NCBI GenBank assembly: GCA_003481775.1
Contig: QULU01000001.1
Coordinates: forward strand, 124,436-188,435
Origin: Clostridiaceae bacterium OM02-2AC
GTDB lineage: Bacteria > Bacillota_I > Bacilli_A > Erysipelotrichales > Erysipelotrichaceae
DNA: 64,000 bases
Direction of reading: 5' to 3'
The notes under the pieces were generated by a model. The model saw nothing but the letters and a program-made list of their open reading frames with translations. It was not told the DNA's origin and made no database searches. Of the stretch, positions 58,150 to 64,000 are shown piece after piece (the first letter of the stretch is position 1; each line of letters begins with the position of its first letter). The translations under genes were made by a program, and so were the position numbers.

Positions 58150-58422
58150 TTACTTAGCGTTTTTTTCTTCGTGCAGACGTTTCATGATTCCTTCTTTAGA
58201 AAGAATGTTACGAACAGTATCAGAAGGCTGTGCCCCTTCTTTCAGCCATTTTGTAGCCAGCTCTTCGTTCAGCACTACGCTTGCAGGATTTGTTGTTGGG
58301 TTATAAGTACCGATGATTTCGATAAAACGTCCATCTCTAGGTGCGCGGGAATCCGCAGCGACAATTCTGTAGAAAGGTTTTCTCTTGGAACCCATTCTCT
58401 TTAATCTTAATTTTACAGCCAT
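58150..58422 (-). CDS. rpsP: 30S ribosomal protein S16
   Basis: Small-subunit protein of 90 residues. It begins [20 protein letters not shown], continues [22 protein letters not shown] (key residues [11 protein letters not shown]) and [16 protein letters not shown], as in all S16. AGGAGG precedes the ATG. First gene of the rpsP-khpA-rimM-trmD operon. Confidence 0.97.
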   Translation of the reverse strand: MAVKLRLKRMGSKRKPFYRIVAADSRAPRDGRFIEIIGTYNPTTNPASVVLNEELATKWLKEGAQPSDTVRNILSKEGIMKRLHEEKNAK

Positions 58423-58465
58423 ATAATTTCCTCCTATTGGTTATTTTCTTAACATTACCTTGATA

Positions 58466-58493
58466 AGTATACCATAGATTATCCACCTGTCAA
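58466..58493 (-). promoter_or_regulatory. Sigma-A promoter of the rpsP operon
   Basis: Perfect TTGACA and TATACT with a 16-base spacer, about 45 bases before rpsP. Confidence 0.8.
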
Positions 58494-58785
58494 GGTTTTT
58501 TACTTGACACCCTTGTTTTTTTTATGCTTGTCGTATGTTCTCTTATAGATTCTCTGTCAGGGAGAATGATAAAGAACAGCTTTGATAAAGCACAGTTTTA
58601 ACAACGAGAACTTTCTCAAAGGTAATCAGCGGCTCTGATAACTCTGGAACTATAGCTTTTACTTCTCAATCGGTAATATACATCCTCTGCCTATGGGAAG
58701 TGCTGCACCCTGATCCTTTCCTGCATTGCTTTGCTGTTCAGGTACAGTTAATAGACGGTAAAACTACATGATTCTTATGTAAGCA
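58494..58785. other. Intergenic stretch upstream of the rpsP promoter
   Basis: No frame with a ribosome-binding site and no strong hairpin seen; about 290 bases separating the core operon from the surface-protein gene. Confidence 0.4.
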
Positions 58786-58820
58786 GAAAAAAGCAGCTAG
58801 TACACTGTGCTGCTTTTCGT
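58786..58820 (-). terminator. Intrinsic terminator of the surface-protein gene
   Basis: AAAGCAGC / GCTGCTTT stem with a T6 tail on the minus strand, 20 bases after the stop. Confidence 0.85.
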
Positions 58821-58836
58821 CTTGTCATCATTACGT

Positions 58837-61518
58837 TTATTTCTCCATACCTTTTCTGTGCTTTTTCCGAAGCACAAGTGCCATCAGGAGTATGGCTACT
58901 GCTGCCACTGACAGCCATAAGGCTTCATTTTGCATATCGGCTGTGCTGACAGCATCGCTCTTCTTTTTCACTGAAGCCTCTGTTTTTTCATGTGAAGAGG
59001 ATGGCTGTTTCAAGTCAGTAGCCGGCTGCTCTGGTTGCGTGTTTGGCTGCTTCTCACCCTCAGGCTTGTTTGTTGGCTGCTCTGGCTGCTCTCCCGGATC
59101 CTTGCTCGCATCTGCTTTCTTTTCTGCAACCAGTGCATATACTGAAAATTGATCTGTGGAAAAAGTCAAGGTTCCATCCGCATTGGCATGCAATGGAAGC
59201 TTTGTGATTTTGCCATCATGCAGTCGCACCATATAATAGCTTGTATCCTGCTGTGCGGTTCCCTGAGGCAATATGATGGCATAGGAAATCGGCTGTTTCA
59301 GCTGCTTTATTTCCCCCAGCAGGACTCCATCATCACTCACAAGGTGAAAGCTGAAGTCAAAATATTGCAGGGCAGTATGTTGAGCGGCCGCTATATTTGA
59401 AAGATAAGCCTGTATGATATGCAGATCCCCTGGATCGATTTCCTCTTCCCTACGCACATTGGCGTTTGCGGTCAGTGTGATAGCTTTCCCCTCATTCATC
59501 GCCTGTAAAACAGCGTTTCTAGTTACCTCATCCAGCACCTCCGCTGCGATTTCTCTTCCCTCCGCTATATCGGAAAGGATTCCGTCAACCGTATTCGCGA
59601 TGATGTCCTGTGAATTTGCATCCGCAATACCTGCCTGACTTTCGTTAGATGGCTTCGCTGGATCAAGCGGCTTGATGTGCGGTTCCTTAACTTCATAGAC
59701 AGACACATTACAGCTCGCCGTCACATGATCGATTGTTGCAGTAATCGTGCTGGTTCCATTTGCAACTGCAGTAATACTGCCATCCGCTTGCACAACAGCG
59801 ACCGATTCATCAGAGGATGTCCAGGTGATTTGCTGCTGGTCTGCATCCGAAGGCAATATCTCCGCTTGCAGCGTATACGTATCCCCTTTTTTCATCAGCA
59901 GGTCCTTCTGCATTTTGATTTCCTGTACCGGAATCGGCCGATCGACAGTTACCGTTATGGTTTTCTGTGCATACAGCTTCGTTCCGTATCCATACATGGT
60001 CACCGTGACCTCAGCACTTCCTTTTTTATCCTTGCTCTTCAAGCAGCCATTGCTGTCAACCTCTACAATACGTTCATCACTCGAACTCCATTCTATTTTA
60101 TTATATGGAATCTTCTCCCCCTCAGGCACAACGCTGATCTGCAGCTGCTTCTGTGATGCCGGCTCCATTACAACGCTTTTCAGGTCAATATCAATGACCT
60201 TGCCCTCCACTTCCTGTGAATAGACCACACCAGATTTTGGATCCGTCAGTTTCCCACTTATCCTCGCCACACCGCTGTTCTTCGCAACATAATACGCAGC
60301 ATCCTTGCGTTGCTCAACGGAAATAATACGCTCATCACTGCTACTCCACTGTACGACAGGCTTCTCTATATCCTTATCCAGCATCACAATGGTAGCGCTC
60401 AGCATTTTCTCTTTATCCGATCCGCTGTTGTATAGCGTGGAAATCGAAAACCGAAAGTCTCCAATACTTTGATCTGTTACATTCATATATTCATCACACA
60501 CTGATTTTATTGTGACATTTGCATACGTGCCTCCAGAAATCACCCTGTATGGATATGTTTCGTTCCAGTAATTCGCTGAAAGATCGATCGTTCCTTTATT
60601 AAAATTGCAGCGTGCCGCATAGCCTGCAGAGCCTGACAAGCCATTCTCTCTTACGATATAATTTTGATTCACAGTAATCGCTGCAGCCTCTGGAGTATTT
60701 CCTTTGGGAAGGTAGATTCCATCCCCTTGACTCCCCTGTGCACCTGTCCCGGTGGTACCATCCTTATTCCAATTCAGAATATGATTTTCCGTAATTGAAA
60801 GCAATCCATTCACTGTCATGCTCCCCAGCTGAATTGTACTGTGATTGACATTTCCTATATAATTCCCGGTAATATACATCGTAGTAACCGGTAGCGTTGA
60901 ATAGACACCATTTGTCGCATACCCATCTTCCCCAATGTTATTGATGTAGTTGTTTTTTATTTCGACAGTTTGAATGGTCTCATCATAACCACAATTGATA
61001 TGTATCGCAGAAGTGCTTTGATCTGCGATATCCGTTATCACGTTATTCACAATTCTTATTGCCCCGCTCGATTTGATTGGAGCACCCCATCCAACGATAT
61101 TGATCCCCTTGCCATGCAGAGTCAGTCCATTGATTTCCAAGGAGTCATCGCCCAAAAGACCGTTGACCTCTATACCACCGGTTAGAATGGTTTCCTCGTT
61201 GCTTCTGGCTTTGCCGTTGCTATAGGCACTGACATTTGCCTGTGCTCCCCTCAGAAAAATCGTACGGGAAGAAGTATTCGATATCTTCAGCGACTCACCA
61301 TAGGTCCCTGCCGGAATTTCAATCGTACCGGTTTCTCCAGCAGCAACAGCATTTATCGCTGCTTGAATGGTATCATAGGATTCCCTTGTATCTTGTTTTA
61401 TCAATACGATTTTCTTCTCAGCCGCATGAATTAACCCCAAATCCTGAGCCGAAAGAAACAGAAAGGCTGACAGCATTACTGTCATCACCAGCTTTACAGC
61501 ATTAACACATCTTTTCAT
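58837..61518 (-). CDS. Large surface protein with beta-helix and Big2 domains
   Basis: An 893-residue exported protein. Residues 1-32 are a signal peptide; about 45-350 form a parallel beta-helix of pectate-lyase type (repeats such as TIQAAINAVAAGETGTIEI, GLTLHGKGINIV, NNYINNIGEDGYATNGVY); about 360-620 hold three Big2/Ig-like repeats marked by WSSSDERI, WSSSDERIVEVD and WTSSDESVAVV; about 640-780 is a further domain; a Pro/Glu/Thr linker (QPEQPTNKPEGEKQPNTQPE) leads to a membrane helix near 868-885 and the basic end RKKHRKGMEK. Just before the helix is SDAVSTADM where an LPxTG or VxTGD-like sorting motif would stand. Likely an adhesin or carbohydrate-binding surface protein. GGGAGG precedes the ATG. 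Confidence 0.88.
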   Translation of the reverse strand: MKRCVNAVKLVMTVMLSAFLFLSAQDLGLIHAAEKKIVLIKQDTRESYDTIQAAINAVAAGETGTIEIPAGTYGESLKISNTSSRTIFLRGAQANVSAYSNGKARSNEETILTGGIEVNGLLGDDSLEINGLTLHGKGINIVGWGAPIKSSGAIRIVNNVITDIADQSTSAIHINCGYDETIQTVEIKNNYINNIGEDGYATNGVYSTLPVTTMYITGNYIGNVNHSTIQLGSMTVNGLLSITENHILNWNKDGTTGTGAQGSQGDGIYLPKGNTPEAAAITVNQNYIVRENGLSGSAGYAARCNFNKGTIDLSANYWNETYPYRVISGGTYANVTIKSVCDEYMNVTDQSIGDFRFSISTLYNSGSDKEKMLSATIVMLDKDIEKPVVQWSSSDERIISVEQRKDAAYYVAKNSGVARISGKLTDPKSGVVYSQEVEGKVIDIDLKSVVMEPASQKQLQISVVPEGEKIPYNKIEWSSSDERIVEVDSNGCLKSKDKKGSAEVTVTMYGYGTKLYAQKTITVTVDRPIPVQEIKMQKDLLMKKGDTYTLQAEILPSDADQQQITWTSSDESVAVVQADGSITAVANGTSTITATIDHVTASCNVSVYEVKEPHIKPLDPAKPSNESQAGIADANSQDIIANTVDGILSDIAEGREIAAEVLDEVTRNAVLQAMNEGKAITLTANANVRREEEIDPGDLHIIQAYLSNIAAAQHTALQYFDFSFHLVSDDGVLLGEIKQLKQPISYAIILPQGTAQQDTSYYMVRLHDGKITKLPLHANADGTLTFSTDQFSVYALVAEKKADASKDPGEQPEQPTNKPEGEKQPNTQPEQPATDLKQPSSSHEKTEASVKKKSDAVSTADMQNEALWLSVAAVAILLMALVLRKKHRKGMEK

Positions 61519-62110
61519 TGCAGTACCTCCCTTTTATTTCACAAGGTATACTGTATGAGACATTCTAAAATCTGTGCATTTTTTGATAAAACTGCTCGAT
61601 AGACATCAAATTATAGCTATTATTCTATGGTTTTATGGATGTCTTGAATTGTATACATTATTAAATACCACATTTATATACTACCCTGCTTTTGATGATT
61701 TTGCAATCGTTTACATCGATTTCTATTTAAAAACTTATTTCTAATGCGTGATGCTTTCACAGAGACACTGCATACCATGCACAGCCTCTTGCCTGTATAA
61801 TATAAAAAGCGTTCCCTCTGTCATACGCTGCCCAGGATCAAAGGAAGCATCCTCATTTTCCTTCAAGCTAGGAGATAGCATAAAAGCAAATGATCAGGAA
61901 ACGAAAAACAGAGGAATCCGAATGCATCAACAAAGTGCTGGATTCCCCTTTTTATAAACAGCTGCAGGTCGCAGGGAATCAGCTTCCCCCTTTAATTCCT
62001 CTTAACTACTCATCCCCACCTAGCCATTTGCGTGCTGCAAGCGTCTTTTTAAGAAGCTCCTGCATTCTTCATTCGCTGTTTCTTATTCATCCGCAAATTG
62101 TATAGAACTT
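61519..62110. other. 590-base intergenic region
   Basis: Contains the surface-protein promoter region (no clear boxes), an AT-rich block (61560-61740), and the plus-strand hairpin series listed separately. Two plus-strand open frames of about 70 codons here lack ribosome-binding sites and family features and are not called. Confidence 0.5.
61796..61954 (+). ncRNA. Candidate structured RNA ending in a terminator hairpin
   Basis: On the plus strand a TATAAT (61796-61801, weak -35) is followed by hairpins AGCGT / ACGCT (61808-61829) and AGGAT / ATCCT (61834-61853), and finally GGAATCC / GGATTCC (61913-61946) with a T5 tail, an intrinsic terminator without any coding gene in front. The order promoter-hairpins-terminator suggests a small RNA of about 150 bases. 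Function unknown. Confidence 0.35.
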
Positions 62111-62980
62111 TCACTGCTTTTCCAGCAAAAACATACACATTTTACAATCCAGCGTAAAGCCGCATTGTATCAGATTTTTCCGGATAGCGATATTATGATC
62201 ATCAATTTCTCCAATCAGCTTATGAATATCATTTCGCCAGGCCATGTCCAAGGCCTTTTGCAGCAGCACACTGCCAAGCCGCCTTCCCTGATAATCGGAA
62301 TGCACGCCGATATATCCGATTCCTCCAATATCATCCAGCAGCCGATTGACACTGATAAAGCCTGCTGGACGCCGGTTGATAAACAGAACCTGAAACAAGG
62401 TATCACTTTCTTCATCATCCAGCAGCTCCTCCATTTGCTTTTGAACTGCCGGATACAGCCCCAAGCAGGTATGCTCTTTTTGCAAATACAAATCCAGCGT
62501 GGTCCTGCTTGCACTTACCATCAGCTCCAGCAGATTTTCCTTCGTCAGCTGCTTTGCCGGCACAAACTCATAGGGATATACATTCTGTTCAGCGCTCATC
62601 GCCGTGTAGCTTTCCCGCTTGATTTCTATGGGAAACCAGCGCTTTAATGCCCGATAGAGGAGCGTATGATTGATCTTGTCTGAGTACAAATCAATACGCC
62701 ACTCTCTGCTTCGATCCAACCGCTTGACAACATCCCCCACAAACTGATCTGCCTCACTCTGTTCTACATCCTCCAGTGTCAGATTGCCGATATAGGATAG
62801 CTCATCATAAATAACTGCTCTGGCAACCACCTGCTCCCTGCGAATCATCACATAGCATTGCTGCAAAGACAGCTCCTGTCTGCTTAATTTCTGTTTTAGG
62901 GAACGATTCTGTTCCTCACTGCTGGCAGGCATTGCTGTCATAGATGCTACATACTGCTCTTTACAAATCTCTGTTTTCAT
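62111..62980 (-). CDS. GNAT-family N-acetyltransferase
   Basis: A 289-residue protein. The start at 62980 has AAAGGA seven bases upstream; the open frame to 63067 crosses a terminator hairpin. The C-terminal half (about 165-289) is a GNAT fold: FQVLFINRRPAGFISVNRLL near 200, the acetyl-CoA loop YQGRRLGSVLLQKALDMAW near 234 (consensus QxxGxG/A, here QGRRLG), and IDDHNIAIRKNLIQCGF near 265. The N-terminal half looks like a second, degenerate GNAT-like domain (EEQNRSLKQKLSRQELSLQQ, VVARAVIYDELSYIGNLTL). Substrate unknown. It lies behind an attenuator-like leader. Confidence 0.85.
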   Translation of the reverse strand: MKTEICKEQYVASMTAMPASSEEQNRSLKQKLSRQELSLQQCYVMIRREQVVARAVIYDELSYIGNLTLEDVEQSEADQFVGDVVKRLDRSREWRIDLYSDKINHTLLYRALKRWFPIEIKRESYTAMSAEQNVYPYEFVPAKQLTKENLLELMVSASRTTLDLYLQKEHTCLGLYPAVQKQMEELLDDEESDTLFQVLFINRRPAGFISVNRLLDDIGGIGYIGVHSDYQGRRLGSVLLQKALDMAWRNDIHKLIGEIDDHNIAIRKNLIQCGFTLDCKMCMFLLEKQ

Positions 62981-63018
62981 TTTTTTGTCCTTTCCTTTCA
63001 TAATTTGCTGCGTAGGAA

Positions 63019-63042
63019 AGAAAAAAGCATCCCAAGGGATGC
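63019..63042 (-). terminator. Terminator or attenuator upstream of the GNAT gene
   Basis: GCATCCC-TT-GGGATGC stem with a T6 tail on the minus strand, 38 bases before the GNAT start and directly after a 19-codon frame. It may end the upstream beta-propeller gene or act as an attenuator. Confidence 0.75.
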
Positions 63043-63053
63043 CCAGAACTGCA

Positions 63054-63113
63054 CTAGTTATCAACACGGCAATCTGTATCTTTCCTCAGTTTATACGTTC
63101 TGAATGTATTCAT
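63054..63113 (-). CDS. Possible 19-residue leader peptide
   Basis: A 19-codon minus-strand frame (MNTFRTYKLRKDTDCRVDN) with AGGTGG five bases before the ATG, a candidate promoter upstream (63136-63163) and a terminator hairpin right behind. This is the layout of an attenuation leader peptide for the GNAT gene, but no run of a single amino acid codon is present. Could be chance. Confidence 0.3.
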   Translation of the reverse strand: MNTFRTYKLRKDTDCRVDN

Positions 63114-63135
63114 ACAGACCACCTGCCTTTCTCGT

Positions 63136-63163
63136 TTTATAGCGTACCTTCAAGGTACAGCAA
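63136..63163 (-). promoter_or_regulatory. Candidate promoter with palindromic operator in the spacer
   Basis: TATAAA (63136-63141) and a weak TTGCTG (63158-63163) are separated by 16 bases that contain the near-perfect palindrome GTACCTT-G-AAGGTAC (63144-63158). A dyad between -35 and -10 boxes is the classic position for a MerR-type activator, though those spacers are normally 19 bases. Confidence 0.45.
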
Positions 63164-63195
63164 TAGCATAGCATATTCACGTGTGTTTTTCCAGA

Positions 63196-64000
63196 TTATT
63201 TGTGAAATTCAATCAAATACGTTTGATTGAGCACCAATGTATGATCATCCAGAGGATACGCAAAGAGGACTGCTGTCTCATCGCTCAATAATTTCGAGTC
63301 CAAATGAACCCATCGTTGCTGTGATGCAATATAGATGTCCAAAGCATCGTTTAGCGTATTCTCACTGATATAAAAGCCATTATACGGATACAATATGCTG
63401 TCACCTGCACGCGTATTTTTGGGAAGTGGAATCAACTGCTTTTCCTGTGTCCGAATATTCAATAATTCGATGGAGGATCCCTTTTCTCGATACAAATAGT
63501 CACTCACAAAGGGAACTGCACATTGGTAGTCCCTGTATTCTGTCCATGTATCTTTACGGTAATCATATACGATCGGATAAAAAGCTTCGATCGTATCATC
63601 CACCGCATAGCTCTTTGTAGTAATGATGCCGGTATCTCCAGCCATACGCAGCTCATTTCCCAGCAGGTAGCCAGGTAATTGCTTCGTATCCAGCATGCGG
63701 CGGGTATTTTCTTTCCTGTCCAGCAACACCCATTGCGCTTTTGTTTTTTCCTCTGCCCACCCCTGTGCCAAAGCATACGTGCGGTACAGCAGAAATCGCC
63801 CTGACGTACTGCTTTGTACGGTATTGGCATAGATATGCCTTCCGGCATCTGCTTCAGCAGCATATGCATAGGACAAATCTCCAATGGATTGAACCTCAGC
63901 TGTTTCAGGATCGATGAGATAGGCATTTTGAAATGCTTCCTGCGCATATCCAATAACCAGCCTTTTGTCCGCTAGTACGCTGAACGACGAATCCGGTATC
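63196..64000 (-). CDS. C-terminal part of a possible beta-propeller protein (cut by window edge)
   Basis: An open frame runs from the window edge to a stop at 63196, giving 267 residues with no start inside; the in-frame TTG at 63876 is not a real start because coding-like sequence continues upstream (LVIGYAQEAFQNAYLIDPET). Repeated aromatic strands (FLLYRTYALAQGW, DTIEAFYPIVYDYRKDTW, SILYPYNGFYISENTLND) suggest a beta-propeller or similar repeat fold, comparable in style to the lipoprotein at 26910. The N-terminus, including any signal peptide, is outside. Function unknown. Confidence 0.75.
   Translation of the reverse strand, partial: IPDSSFSVLADKRLVIGYAQEAFQNAYLIDPETAEVQSIGDLSYAYAAEADAGRHIYANTVQSSTSGRFLLYRTYALAQGWAEEKTKAQWVLLDRKENTRRMLDTKQLPGYLLGNELRMAGDTGIITTKSYAVDDTIEAFYPIVYDYRKDTWTEYRDYQCAVPFVSDYLYREKGSSIELLNIRTQEKQLIPLPKNTRAGDSILYPYNGFYISENTLNDALDIYIASQQRWVHLDSKLLSDETAVLFAYPLDDHTLVLNQTYLIEFHK

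Noticed and set aside
61748-62105. Two plus-strand open frames in the 590-base gap
   Set aside because: No ribosome-binding sites, unusual composition, and they cross the hairpin series and the terminator.

Overview
The window looks like chromosome from an endospore-forming Firmicute of the Erysipelotrichia, most like the [Clostridium] innocuum group. That placement is an inference from gene content, gene order and protein style; no search was run. Gene order follows the low-GC Gram-positive core: murC / DUF948 / ccpA; hemW, lepA, then spoIIP-gpr divergent from rpsT; rpsB-tsf-pyrH-frr-uppS-cdsA-dxr-rseP; topA-trmFO-xerC; rplS, lepB, rbgA, rnhB; rpsP-khpA-rimM-trmD. Sporulation genes are explicit: dpaA, dpaB, a Cse60-like gene, gpr and spoIIP. 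Nearly everything is on the minus strand. The two ends of the window cut through genes.

Region by region. 1-4.6 kb: an iron-siderophore ABC importer (ATPase, two permeases, binding lipoprotein) divergent from an AraC-type regulator. 4.7-7.3 kb: dpaA-dpaB-dapA plus a Cse60-like gene, then a DUF1540 gene with a forespore-type promoter. 7.4-15.5 kb: tyrS behind a Tyr T-box, ccpA, two small envelope or coiled-coil genes, murC, a K/E-rich protein of unknown function, a thioredoxin, trmB and pepV. 15.6-23.2 kb: rpsO-pnp, an AlkZ-like protein, hemW, an unknown winged-helix protein and lepA.

23.3-31.5 kb is an AT-richer accessory island set between lepA and fmt / yqxA-like / spoIIP / gpr. It holds a candidate small RNA, a large two-part ABC permease and its ATPase, two lipoproteins, a secreted peptide faintly like lactococcin 972, a previously uncalled 43-residue exported peptide, and a helix-turn-helix regulator with a long helical (TPR-like) C-terminus. 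A promoter overlapped by an inverted repeat drives the peptide genes. The arrangement suggests a self-contained, peptide-regulated export or bacteriocin system and is the best candidate here for something undescribed.

31.6-58.5 kb returns to core functions: translation (fmt, rpsT, frr, tsf, rpsB, rplS, rpsP, trmD, rimM), isoprenoid and phospholipid synthesis (dxr, uppS, cdsA), envelope proteolysis (rseP, two lepB copies), and DNA metabolism (topA, dprA, xerC, rnhB, a uracil-DNA glycosylase-like protein). 58.8-64 kb is accessory again: an 893-residue beta-helix/Big2 surface protein, a gene-free stretch that may encode a structured RNA, a GNAT acetyltransferase behind an attenuator-like leader, and the end of a possible beta-propeller protein. 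I saw no tRNA or rRNA gene, CRISPR array, insertion sequence or phage module.
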